This document shows, piece after piece, positions 1-11,467 of a stretch of DNA of 64,000 nt. The notes beneath the pieces are model-generated. The model was not told where the DNA came from and ran no database searches. It worked only from the letters and a program-made list of their open reading frames with translations. A program made the position numbers and the translations under genes. The first letter of the stretch is position 1, and each line of letters begins with the position of its first letter. This stretch comes from Linnemannia elongata (lineage: Eukaryota; Mortierellomycota; Mortierellomycetes; Mortierellales; Mortierellaceae), in contig JAXBDG010000002.1 in NCBI GenBank assembly GCA_036320915.1, forward strand, positions 1,116,001-1,180,000, given 5' to 3'.

Positions 1-291
1 TTTGAATCAAAGCTACCCCCCTCCCCCAGGACTCAATTTCGACTGGACCGTTCATCATAGTTATGGACTACTATTCCTTGATATTATTGTGAAGTCAGGT
101 TCAGGGGTCCATCAATGCCCTGCATTCAGATCGACACACCTGCCTCGAATACGATACAAAACAGACCTGGAGCCAGGATGTACCCCTTTCACAGAGCGAA
201 GGCTCAAAGGCGATGCTGCTTCATCAAAAACACGTCCAAGAGTATCCTTACTAACCGTACACGCCTCCCTACCACCAACGAAAACAAATAG
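1..291. other. intron or upstream sequence before the LSM5 exon
   Basis: No coding exon is recognisable here. A TAG acceptor ends at 291, directly before the first LSM5 exon in the window, and the reading phase needs one base from an earlier exon. I found no donor preceded by a plausible Lsm5 N-terminus, so the first exon probably lies left of the window. Confidence 0.5.
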
Positions 292-806
292 AGTTGATTG
301 ATTCGTGCATTGGATCCAAGATCTGGGTCGTCATGAAGTCAGAGAAGGAGTTCACAGGAACGCTCAAGTACTTTGACGACTATGTCAACATGGTTCTCGA
401 GGACGTCACAGAATTGTAAGTCGAGGGGGAATTGCCGCCATCAGACCCAACCCAAGACACAGCGTCATTTGCATCCAAACGTGCTTTATCATCGTACATG
501 TATATTGATACGAAACTTATACCCATTTTTTCAATTGAAATGTTTTGTTGGTGTAGCGAGAACACGCCTGAGGGACGGAAAACTACAAAGCTGGAACAAA
601 TTCTTCTCAACGGAAACAACATCTGCATGGTAATAGTCTTTTTTTGTTTGACACGGGCAGGATATGGTCCTTGTGTGTTGATTTTTTTTGCCATTCGTTG
701 TTGTCATTTGAACTAAAATGTCTTTTTTCTTTTCTTTTCTTTCTCCACCATGTTGTCACCGCCTTTACGCTTTTAGTTGATTCCTGGAGGAGATGGACCA
801 CAGTAA
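292..806 (+). CDS. LSM5: U6 snRNA-associated Sm-like protein LSm5 (5' partial)
   Basis: LSm5 is one subunit of the Lsm2-8 ring that binds the U6 snRNA 3' end in splicing, and of the Lsm1-7 ring in mRNA decay. Visible exons are 292-415, 557-629 and 777-806 (stop TAA 804-806), with introns 416-556 (phase 2) and 630-776 (phase 0). The joined protein starts in [21 protein letters not shown] and has the Sm1 core [18 protein letters not shown], then the Sm2 motif LLNGNNICM and ends IPGGDGPQ, as in Lsm5 of other eukaryotes. Only the extreme N-terminus is missing, because the first exon is outside the window or not recognised. The gene converges on DGAT2, with 275 bp between the stop codons. Identity is secure; the first exon is not. 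Confidence 0.92.
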
Positions 807-1081
807 TAGGACATACAACAACAAAACAACTCTTTTGCCCGTGACAGGAATATGACATCCAAGGCGGGATCAGTCAAGAAATAAAACAGAAACTGAGAAA
901 AAAAAATAGGCGTGCATCATTCACAGGACTCATTGACATTTCAACATGAGAATAATTGACAGCCAGCGCGGACCAAATTGTTTTCAAAGTTCATTGAATG
1001 AATGCGAACGGTATGTTATTTTATTGTATCTCCAAAAATGGCTGCTGAAGGCAGTTATATATACACAAAAAAAAAACTTCT

Positions 1082-2519
1082 TTACTCGATTATCTGGAGG
1101 TCCTGGGTACGACCGACGGCATAGACGTCCTTGTACTTTTCCCAGATACCCAAAAGGGCATCGATATATTTCTTCTGCAGGTCCTCCAATTGCTCTATCG
1201 AGGGCGATCCCTCAACTTTCTCGACGTGGATCGGCTCTCCGATCACAATCGCCACAGGCTTTCTTCTAGGCATCAAACCAAACTCGTCTAACAATGATGG
1301 ATGAGGACAAAAAAGCGTGTATGTCAGCAAGGTAGTTCAAGCGAAGCAAACAGAACGAGGGTCAATCCAAAAAAAGATTTAATGGAGGAAAAGGGGAGGA
1401 GAACACTTACAGTTGAAGACACCACGACCGTTGAACATGGGCATGGTCCATCCTAAGACGTTCTTCATACACTGCTGGACGTGATACATCTTGCTGGTGT
1501 GGTCAGTGCTGTAAAGCTCATACAAATCGTTCTCGCCAAACGCCAATGTTGGCACCAAGCTTGCCCTACACAATAATTAAGCGACAAAAAGAGGTAATGT
1601 GAGTTTTACCATTGTATGACGCAAGTTATAGATCAACTAAAAAGTGAGAACCACTAGCAGTAACAACTTGTGAAGAGCAAACGTACCCGTTGACGAGAGC
1701 CAGTTTGATAAAGCCCAAACGCTTCTTGAGCGTCAAATCCAGCGTTCCAGGCTTGGCTCCCAAACTCTCCTGTGCGCCTCCGACAACGATAGTAATTGAG
1801 CTGCCGGGGCCTGAATTCAAGATCCTTTCACATGATTGCTTCGACACTGACGCCATTCCCATCGCCATAATGTAATCTCGATAGAACGGAATCTGGAAGT
1901 TAGACTGGAGGGTGAGGAGGTGAGGGTGGACACCCGGATACTTCTTGGAGAACCCGAGTCCTTCGGTACCGAATGTGCAGACTGCCCCGAGAGAGATGAT
2001 TCCGTGGGGGTGGTAGCCAAAGATGTAGTTCTTGCTGGGGTCCAGATCTCCTTCCTATTTGTTATGTCGTGTAAACGTATAATGCGTATTCATGGTTAGT
2101 TTTTTTTTGTTAGGTCGCTATGGTGGTACATGTCTTGAAAAGTCGAACCTCTGACAGCAACAAGTAACCACTATTTATGCCTGTCCATTTGTTTTGCTGT
2201 CGCACAGAGATTTTCTACACTAAACACAAAAACACAACCCAACCATTACCTTAATAAGAGTCATGGGAAAGTAACGAGCAAAGTACGTCCACCCAATCCA
2301 ATTCCTCCACATGAGCGACCGCCTACCGCCATGCTCGGGCGCCCGATCGACCATGAGGATCCAGAGGAGGTAGATAATAATAAAGGGCCAGAGATAGCGG
2401 ATGGTGCAGATGTAAAAGAAGGCCGTGAAGGACATGCCCAAGGCGGCAATCCACACCAGAACGGCGCCTGTCTGTAACCGGCGCTCAACCGGGAGTATCA
2501 GTGGTGCAAATATGGCCAT
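1082..2519 (-). CDS. DGAT2: diacylglycerol O-acyltransferase 2
   Basis: DGAT2 transfers an acyl group from acyl-CoA to diacylglycerol at the endoplasmic reticulum and lipid-droplet surface, the committed step of triacylglycerol synthesis. Exons on the minus strand are 2250-2519, 1687-2054, 1411-1565 and 1082-1287, giving 332 aa, close to the family length. The start ATG at 2519 opens a short N-terminus followed by a hydrophobic hairpin (about residues 19-57). The YFP motif is at 83-85 and the catalytic HPHG motif at 105-108. A conserved block RLGFIKLALVNG joins across intron 2 to ASLVPTLAFGEND, and the C-terminus has NYEFGLMPRRKP. Splice phases all agree. Identity is very strong, and the protein resembles the DGAT2 of Mortierella-type oleaginous fungi. 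No damage is seen. Confidence 0.96.
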
Positions 2520-3390
2520 TGTGTATTTTTTCTGTGAGTGGGTGTTGTTGATTGTCCTTGTTGAGAGGTGTGCGATGGAGAAGAAAAGGAATGCTGATCG
2601 TTTGTTTTGTTTTCGTGAAAAGAGGTTGGTCCAAGCGTATGATCCAGTACGTTTGTGTAAGGTGGCACCAAAAAAGACGAAAAAGAAGGTGCAAGCAGAT
2701 GCAAAAGGGTATGAAGAACGAAAAAGTATAAGAGTTGAAAGAGAAAGGAATGGCAGTTGAGGAATGGGAGGGAAAAAAAGACGATTAGCATGGTCTTTGT
2801 CTTTTTATCCAGTCTCTGTCTTTCCCTCACTCACAACGGTTGTTCGTCATGCTGAGATAGATATGGTGGTCGGACTTAATCAGCCCGGCAAGGAATTTTC
2901 AAGACCCCGACGATCGACTGTTATCAATCCAGTGCAAAACATTTTTAATCAAAAGCAAAACCTGCCTGGTTGCCGTTCTGGAGCACGGCCCGACCAAAGA
3001 GCTCAAAGGGATAAGTGAACATGTGAAAGTGTAAGAAGAATAGGAATAGAAAGGGAGAAGGGCTTCCCATAAGCTGAGTTCACGTTCCACTGCCATGTCG
3101 TTTTTTGTCGCGTGGGAGAAGAGAAAGGAGATGAAAAATAGCATCTCATTTCTTAGACAAAGAGGCTCTACCGCCGTTTATTTCTCGATCATGGATATCG
3201 CATTTACAATCCGTGTATAAATTTAACCGAGTCATCCCAAATGGCATGCATCGGCAAATACTATTGCAGCATAGGTTTTTTTTGTCTATCGGGATCATGT
3301 TTATTTGTAAGAGAGGGTGTGGATGTGAATGTATAAATTCTCCTGTATGCTTGCGTATTGATTATCATTTCTTTCGATGCCGTCCATAAT
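2520..3390. other. intergenic region between DGAT2 promoter and PDX1 3' end
   Basis: This holds the upstream region of DGAT2 (leader T/C-rich on the minus strand) and the 3' flank of the E3-binding protein gene. I see no exon with consistent splice sites and no RNA gene. Confidence 0.5.
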
Positions 3391-6281
3391 TTAGAGGATC
3401 ATGGACTCGGGGTTCTCGACGTAGTGCGACATGCGGCTCAAGAACCGCCCAGCAATCTCAGTGTCGACCATACGCTCGTCAATGCTCAATGTCACACTGA
3501 CAACCTGCGACTGCTCCAACGAAGGGCGAAGACGACGCAACAGCTCATCGCCAATTGCTGATTGCGAGGTCGAAGTAGACTTCTTCTTCAAGGGTGCGTT
3601 GCCTCCCAAGAAATCGATCAAGTCAAGATCCTCGTTGGACTTCTTGGCAGGGGCTGCTGCAGATGATGCCTTCTTGGACTGTCCTCCAAGGTAATCAAAG
3701 ATCTCAGCGTCGCTCACAAACTCGGTCTCCTCCACCGCTGAGGGCTTGAGGACTGTGCGGGAGCCTCCGACAGCCAGGATGCATGCCTGGGGAAGGTTGA
3801 TGATAGCTGTGAAGTTGTTGACGCCAAACATACCCAAGTTGGATACACTACGTGAACAATAACGAAGAAAAGAACACGTTGAGTTAGTTTTGGTGGCGTC
3901 CTTGATGAGAAAGTAATAAAAAGCTTAACCTATCTCATTGTCAATCGATGGGTACCTGAATGATCCGCCCTGGTATTCCTCAGGCTTGAGCTTGTTCTTC
4001 TTGGCTCTCTCAGCCAATTCCCTGACAGTAGTAGAAATCGACTGGAGACCGCGAGACTCGGCGCCTTTGACGATGGGAGTGATCAATCCAGTGGGGGTGG
4101 CAACAGCCACTGAGATGTCAATGTTCTTGAGCTGCTTGACATTGTCTCCAGAAGCAAACTGGACGTTGGACTCGGGAACATCGCGTAAAGCCAACGAGGC
4201 AGCCTTGATCAAGAAGTCGTTGACAGAGACCTTAACCTGGAGCTCGTCTGGAGGGTTGTGTTCCAATACCGGTCGGGTCAAAACGGAATAGAATGACGGG
4301 TGTTAGAATTTAGAATATAAGGCAAAAGACATGACATGAATTTGACTAGCGCCTTGGAATAAGACTGACCAGCCAAGAGGTGACGGAGCTTCATCATGTT
4401 GTCAATGACAATATCGCGGGTAACATAGGAGTGGGGAATAGTAGTCTTGGACTCGCTCAAGCGGGAGGCAATGACCTTGCGCATGTTGGAGGTGGCGTTG
4501 TCGGTGTAAGCAGTTCCAGGAGCAGGGGCAGCGGTCTTGGAGGCAGCAGGAGAGGCGGCCTTGGCAGCAGGGGGAAGGGTCTTTGGCTGGGGAATAGTGG
4601 GCTCAGGGGCAGGGCGAGCCTTGATCTTGCCCAAGAAAGCAAGAACGTCACCCTTCAAGACGCGGCCCTTGGGTCCGGTCGAAGGAATCTGGGTGACATC
4701 GCTGATGTGGTTCTGGAGCAAGAGGTGAGCAACAGCGGGCGAAATGAGCTTGGATGAGGGGGTGGATGCGGTCTGCTGAGCGTGTTGAGTCTCTTGCTTA
4801 GGGGCTACTTGACATATAATTATATGAACAAAGGATTCGGTCCATCAGTTTATCGTTCCAACTATGGTGGCGAAACGAGGATGGTCTGTTCTTGCGAGCT
4901 CCTGAAGACTATAAGCTTGGTCAAAGAGCGTTCGCCTCTGTCGTGTCATGTCGTATGGCGCATTATCGATCTGTGTCCGTTTGATTGACGTAGTAGACAA
5001 CATCCGATCTATCCAAACAGTGCTTTCTAATGCCTCCTCACCCTTCAATTCCAATTGTCCTGATCCGCTGTGTTCCTCTGCTTCGTTGCCTCCAAACTTT
5101 TGAATGACTCCAAAATGGTCTGCATGCTAGAAAATACTCACCTGGAGTCTCCTTCTTCTCCTCCTTTGCAGGGGCAGCAGCAGCAGCCTTGGGGGCTCCA
5201 CTGGACTTGGGAACCTCGACCTTGGAAAGATCGTCACCCTCCTCGGCCAACAATGCGATAGTCTCGTTAACAGCAACCTTGGAACCATCAGGGAACTATT
5301 ATAAAGCAAAATAATATTCACACAAATACGCTGGGGTTAGATCTCAACGCGACAGGTTTTTCTCCTCGACAGTTCTTCCTAAATAGCAGAGTACGTTTTA
5401 GTCCTGGACGCGTGGGAAATGCGAAAATGAGAGCATTGAATAATAACGTATTCCCCGTTTTTCCATTGCGCACGAAAAAAAATCCTCTGTTGAAACAGGC
5501 GAGAGATAGCGATAAAGACGTAGACAATAAACTTGCCAAGATCTTTGCGAGGATACCATCCTCAATAGCTTCAACATCCATGCCAGCCTTGTCAGTCTCG
5601 ATCTCGAGAAGGACATCTCCTGCAACGACCGAGTCACCTATCAACAATTGCCGAAACAATACAACAACAATGATATCAGTATCGCGAAATGAACAAATGA
5701 ATCCACCACGCCTTTGACTTTTGCTTTCTTTAGATAAGAACAAAACAACCATCCAGATCGGAGAAGCGTGATCCTTCTTGATAACATAATACCACCTGTT
5801 TCGCTTACCCTCTTTCTTCTTCCATGCGGTAATAGTTCCCTCGGTCATGGTAGGTGACAGAGCAGGCATCGACAATGTGGTAGTAGCGTTCTGGACAGCG
5901 GCAGCATGGAAGTCTATTCAAAGATTGCAGATAATTTTGGGGGGAAATAGAAGGTGGGTGGTCGTCAAGATAACAGGTTCTTTTCTCTCTGTTGTTTGTT
6001 TTTTTGTTGGATGCTCGCTCGCAAGTATAGCGATCGCGTTTTTCTGCCATGAATGTGCTCCCCGTGCCTGTTGGTCGGTCGATGGTTTTCATTAAGTCCC
6101 GGAAAGCTGATCAGTCTTTCATTATGTTGCAATGTTGCTGTCGTTCCGGGTCTTCCTTTGGTTGTGGGAGTTGGCGATAAAATTTAGTTCCGAGTTGGGG
6201 AAGTAAGAAGGCAAGAAGGTTGCCCGTACATTTGACGCCAGCGACTGAGCGCATGGCCAAGGTCTTGGAGAGGTTGAGCAT
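3391..6281 (-). CDS. PDX1: pyruvate dehydrogenase E3-binding protein (protein X), E2-like with degenerate active site
   Basis: Seven exons (6230-6281, 5809-5913, 5537-5637, 5142-5295, 4370-4804, 3956-4247, 3391-3847) encode 531 aa. After a short presequence come a lipoyl domain beginning LSMPALSPTMTEG, with the lipoyl lysine in ETDKAGMD, an Ala/Pro/Lys linker, a peripheral subunit-binding domain (ISPAVAHLLLQN to GPKGRVLKGDV), an Ala/Pro linker and an E2-like acyltransferase core with SVSNLGMFGV. True E2 enzymes have DHRxxDG at the active site; here residues 503-509 read DERMVDT, so the catalytic His and the Gly are gone. The same place in animal PDHX is also degenerate, so I infer a structural E3-binding protein of the mitochondrial complex, not the catalytic E2. 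Residues about 413-490 form an unusual Lys/Ser/Ala insert with FDYLGG and IDFLGG. Intron 3 is GC-AG. An E2 paralogue elsewhere is expected. Confidence 0.85.
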
Positions 6282-7492
6282 GGCGTTTTGTGTGAATGAA
6301 GAAGTGAATGAATAAAAAGAGAAGAAAAAGGAAGGTGCGAAGGAAGAATAAAAAGGGGGAGTTGTGGAGGAGAGAGGAGGAGTGCGAAGAAGTAAAAAAA
6401 GTAGGAAGCTATGTTATGAGACCGACGTCAACGAAAGAGCACCCAAAAAAATAAAAAAAAATAAACACACAACACCACGCACGACTATCTCAGAAGAGAT
6501 GTGGGTGAAGCAGGGCCTGTGTTTTCGTTCTCTTTCTCTTTCTCTCTCTATCTGCCTGCTCAATTGGCCGCTGCAGCTCTGTATCAAAGCAATGGCAGAT
6601 CCAAAGCGGCCGCTGCAAAGGGAGAGATATGATATGATATGGGAAAAATATGATAGCGAGCGGGAACTTAAACCGTATGTGATGAAATCAATCGCCGTCA
6701 AAATTATTTTTCTCGTCCCCACTCGCTCGCTGCTCAGTCGTCCTTCTTCCTCGTTGCCCTCTTTGTTCTCGTTGTCCCCATCAAATCTAAACCGGGCTCG
6801 ACCGTATATACGCCCCTCTCTCCGAATTCGACCGACTTTCTAGCAGGGTAAAAGGCTTCCTTCCTCTGGACTCTGCCCTGAACACACACACACTCCACAC
6901 TTCGCACCTTGTTTATTTGCTCTCACCTCTTCTTTCAGACACACACACCCACATCCAGGAACACAACGCATATATGCAAAAAAAAAAAAAACAATCCGGA
7001 CGCGGGCACGTCTATGTTTATGGTAACAACTCGAGTGTGTCCGAAAACACCTCGCATACAACGTTCTTACCGCTCAAAAGCAGCACCAAAATTCTGCCTG
7101 CCTGTCATGACTCGATCATTCCTGTCTTACATCGTTCGTTCCCTCCTTTGCCTTCCTTCCTCGTGAGTTTTCTTTCCTGCCGCTGCGGGGAACCAAGCCC
7201 TGCAGCAGAAAAAAAGCAACTTTGACAAACTTCCCAGCCTGGCTCGTAGAAGATTCATCCGCCACCAACTCATACTGATACTATGAAACACCGGCCCATA
7301 GCAACTGCACTGTTGCAGCTTAATTGCATCCACGCTCACATATTTCTTGCCTCCACTTGTGCTCCTACGCCCACTCAAGCCACTCATTCCCGCTCTCCAT
7401 CCCAATACTCTTCCGCCGAGTCGATTCAATGCGCAAATGAATATTATTCTAATGAACGACCAATGTGTAATTTACAATAACGAAATCCCTAT
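6282..7492. other. intergenic region, PDX1 upstream and TIM54 downstream
   Basis: The sequence is rich in CT tracts and short A runs (for example a 13-A run near 6977-6989). It should contain the PDX1 promoter at its left side and the TIM54 3' end at its right. The open frames here are low-complexity and have no recognisable domain; I see no gene. Confidence 0.5.
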
Positions 7493-8839
7493 CTAATGTT
7501 GCTCCTCAAGTACAACCTCTTCATCAGCCTTCTTGAGCTCTGGGATAAGCTCAGGCGTCACATAAAGCTTGACCTGCTCCCGGACGCGATCCAAGATATT
7601 GATCTCGACAGGGCCTCTGTATTTCTTGAAGAGTGGCTCCTCATCTCGACCAATTTCCAGATCGTCCTTCTCAAACTCCTTGGTCTCGGCGAACGCAACC
7701 TTCATCACCGAAGCTCCTGCATATTCGACACAGTCATATGAGTTGAAAAGCGCAAAGATCTTCTTGTGGAAGTTGCGGAATCCGGTCAGGTTCTTGAAGG
7801 GGATATATCCGACGGGCTCCAATCCTGAGGGAGGTACTGAGAAGTAGGACTCATCCTGAGGGATGGGGATGGGTGCTGGTGCCTTCTCTTCTTCCTTCTT
7901 CTCGCCATTCTTTTCCGCCGCCGCTGCTGCTGCTACGAGTTCTGCTGCTGCTGCTGCTACTGCTGCCTCTGTAGATGTAGTGGTATCCTCGCCGCTCTTG
8001 TCTAATGCCGTAGCCTCGACCGATCCTGTGGCCTCGGTCGCTAATGAAGCAGCTTCATCCTTGATCGAAACCTCCTTAACCTTCTCCGCCACAACAACAG
8101 GTTCGGGATCATCCAGACTCTGAAGACATCCGTCGTTGTAACCCTGGAGGACCTCTGCCAAGGCAATACGACCCAAGACAACAATTCCGTCTGAAACAGA
8201 CTTCAGAGGCACAACAGGTGCATTCTGCTCGGCCTCGGACAAGGCAGACTGCTTTCCTGCAGCAATACGGCGCTTCTTGCGCACATCCGCCGCAACCATG
8301 GCCTGGATCTGACCATCCACCAATCCTTCCTTGACCTCATAATCCACTGCTGCAGCATCAAACACAGGCTACATATATATTACAGCGAAACGCAAAAGGT
8401 AAGTAAAATAATACTTCAAAATGAAGGTTATACAGCATGTCGATCAGAGATCAAAGTCGAACCAAAAAAGGGGAAGGTATAGGATCTATAGGTAACAATT
8501 GTTTACCTTGACAAACGCCTTGAAGTAATGACGGGTCTTATGGATACCATCACCAGGAGGAGCAGTTATATAGACGGTGACCTTGCGGGGCATGTCCTGA
8601 ACACCACAGCTCTGCTTGGCCAGAACGTCAACCTTATCAGCAACCCGCTTTTTGGCAGCGACCGTCAGGTAGTGATCACGAACCACCAGACCTCCAATCG
8701 TTCCAAACGTTGTCCAGAAGATCATCCATCCGCGGCTGGGAAGCTTGGCACGAAGCTTTCCTGAAAGTGTTGTTGGAACGGCGGGCTTGGCAGCAGCGTC
8801 GGGTGTCAACTTGATACGAGCTTCTGTCGAGTTCTCCAT
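7493..8839 (-). CDS. TIM54: mitochondrial inner-membrane translocase subunit Tim54
   Basis: Tim54 is a subunit of the TIM22 complex, which inserts carrier proteins into the mitochondrial inner membrane. Two exons (8507-8839 and 7493-8368, phase 0 intron 8369-8506) encode 402 aa. The start ATG at 8839 gives a short N-terminus, then one membrane segment in RGWMIFWTTFGTIGGLVV at about residues 36-53, and the family block KVTVYITAPPGDGIHKTRHYFKAF. The C-terminal half has the motifs GYIPFKNLTGF and YAGASVMKVAF. A low-complexity Glu/Ala/Lys linker with runs of alanine (about 7915-7980) sits in the middle and is probably disordered. The gene lies in tandem between two other genes for mitochondrial proteins. 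Identity is strong. Confidence 0.9.
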
Positions 8840-9097
8840 GGTCGAGAGAAAAAGTGAGGTGTGTGAGTGTGAGAGTGAGTCGGAATGAGGGGTAAAGAGA
8901 GATCTTGACCCCGCTTCTTAAGGCCTTAGTAAACATCGCGTGACAGTCACACTTACAGATCGAACACATGTCAATCGGTCTTCCTTTTGGCAATATTCTG
9001 TAGTCTGGAAAGTGTATGCTTATTTATTACGAGGAACAAAGTCCTCTTACTGTCGATGCCTCTAAAAAAAATATGAAAAAAGGGTTGCGCTAACAAC

Positions 9098-11467
9098 TTA
9101 CACCTTCTTGTCGTCGTCCTTCTTAGTATCGTCCTTCTTGGTATCTTCGTGGTGCAACTTGTCCTTCAACTTGTCAAACGTAGACTTGAAGAACCCAGTT
9201 CCAGACGACGACGAATCATCCTTATTTGTGCTCTTGTCGCTCGACGTCGATGATGAGGATGATGTAGAAGATGATGATGAAGAAGTCGAAGAGTTACTAG
9301 TGCTGCCAGGGTTGGTGATCTCGGCATACTTCTCCAAGATCTCACGCTGAGCCTTGGACAAAGTCTTTGGGAGCGCGACCTTGAGTGTGACAAACTGATC
9401 TCCCTTGTCGCTCCTGTTCAATCTCTGGATACCACGCTTAGCAAGACGGCTGACATCGTTGGGCTGCGTTCCTGAAGGAACCTTCAACTCCACATCGCCA
9501 TCGACTGTGGGGATCTTGACTGAGCCTCCCAAGGCTGCTGTAGTGAAAGGAATAACAGTCTCGGTATAGACATCTGCTCCCTGACGTTTAAAGAATGGAG
9601 AAGGCTTGACTCTGAGACGCACAAACAGATCTCCGGCCTTTCCTTCGCCCTGTACAGGAGCATTGCCCTTTCCGCCCAAGCGAATACGAACGCCCTCATC
9701 AGCACCTATTTCATATTTGTCGCAATAAACAATCACTTAGTCAGTTGAACTGATCGAATCATAATTCACAATAGGTCGTGAACAACAGAACGTAGATCAT
9801 ACCTGGAGGAATGTGAACATCGACAGACTCGTGGACGCGCACACGACCGACTCCTCCGCAAGTGTGGCACTCCTTGCCCTTCTGAAGCATAGTTCCGACA
9901 CCACCGCAGGCTTGGCAAGGTGCTGCCATATGGAATCCCTGGAGGGAGATCTTTTGTTGACCAGTACCGTGGCACACCTTACAGGTCTCAGGCGCTTTTC
10001 CATTCTTTGTTCCATGTCCATGGCAAGGCTGGCAAGTCCTGATGGGGTCCACCAAAACCTTCTTTGATGCTCCCTTGACTGCCTCCATGAAATCAATGAC
10101 GAGTGGCACCTAGAATGGTATGGCAAGGAAAATCGGGTTTGAAGTGAGTCGCTTGTTCGATAAGAACTGGATCCATCATGACATAAACCAAAGACAGACA
10201 TGCTTACCTCCAAGTCCTCTCCAACGCTGGAGAATCCTGAAGATCGCGATCCGCGTGGTCCACCGAATCCACCGCCAAAGAAATCAAACACGTCCTCAAA
10301 GTTGCCAAAGCCTCCAGCACCTCCTGGGAATCCGCCAGGGAATCCACCAGGGAAACCTCCTGCTCCATGAGGCGAGTTGCCTAAAGCATGACCGAATCAG
10401 TTTCAAAGCAACGGTGGTTTGTCAGTATCCAAGCTGAGCGTTTCGTTGACACATGTATACATTTCGATGCAGGTTTGATATGTAAAAGGCAAATCCATGA
10501 TCAGGCAAGTCTCACCATTGAATCCTGCATGGCCAAACTCATCGTATTGCGCCTTCTTTTGCTCATCCGAGAGAATTTCATACGCCTCCTGGATCTGCAC
10601 AAACTTTTCACGGGCAGCTGGATCTTTGTTGGTGTCGGGATGGTACTGCTTTGCAAGCTATTGAATTGCAACAAAGTAGGATATTAAAAGCAGGTACAGT
10701 TTAGTAGTGAACTCCATGATATGTCAAGGTGACATGGCAACCGTTGAGGTGTAGTTGGCTTACCTGGTAATAGGCTTTCTTGATCTCGGCTTGCGATGCA
10801 GTCTTCTTCACTCCGAGAAGCGTGTAGGGGTCCTGCTGGCTGGCTGAGGTTGGGGCTATATCATCGCGATGTAAGTAAGAAGCACCGTATCAAATGGTAA
10901 GCGAACTGTTCTTGGGAGAGAAAAAGAGGTACATAACATCATAATCTCATAGCCAAAAATCGTAAAGTACCTGAAGCATGAAAGTCTCTCTATGAAGTAC
11001 AGATCGTGCAATTGGGCCAAATGAGACAAAAAGGGTGTTAGAGGGGTGGGTGTGGAGGACTTAAAAAATAGATCAACTCGACGCTGAAGAAGGCCAAACC
11101 ATCGACGATCCCGGGACTGGTGAGATAGATATTGCCTTACCTTTTGGCTAAAGACCGAGGGTGCGCACCCAACAGCTTGGCCGTATCCTATTGAGTCACA
11201 ATTCCATGGGAAAAAAGTGTGAATAGATCAAAAATTCGTCTCTTGCCCTTCTTTTCCTATTTGCACACTGCAAGGGTGTGGGAAAATGGCGGGTGGAGTA
11301 CCTTTAAAAGAACCACCAAACTGAGCGAGGTTGGAACCAATACGCCTGGTTCCGAGGACCGAGAAGGACCGAGGAAGACCCAAGGAGGTCGAGGCAACAT
11401 GTAATGACGACTTTGTGGAGTTGGAGGTGCATCGAGAGCCAATGCGGAGAACAGAGGCGACAGACAT
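9098..11467 (-). CDS. MDJ1: mitochondrial DnaJ (Hsp40) co-chaperone, Mdj1 type
   Basis: A type I J-protein that works with mitochondrial Hsp70 in matrix protein folding. Eight exons (11302-11467, 11141-11187, 10971-10989, 10764-10855, 10516-10657, 10208-10380, 9803-10109, 9098-9705) encode 517 aa, and all phases agree. An Arg/Ser-rich presequence comes first, then the J domain with the HPD triad at 114-116, a Gly/Phe-rich segment ([10 protein letters not shown]), and a zinc-binding domain with the four repeats [24 protein letters not shown] and CHTCGGVG. The C-terminal peptide-binding domains follow, then a Ser/Thr- and Asp/Lys-rich tail of about 60 residues. Exon 3 is only 19 nt. Targeting is inferred from the presequence and from similarity to Mdj1. 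Confidence 0.92.
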
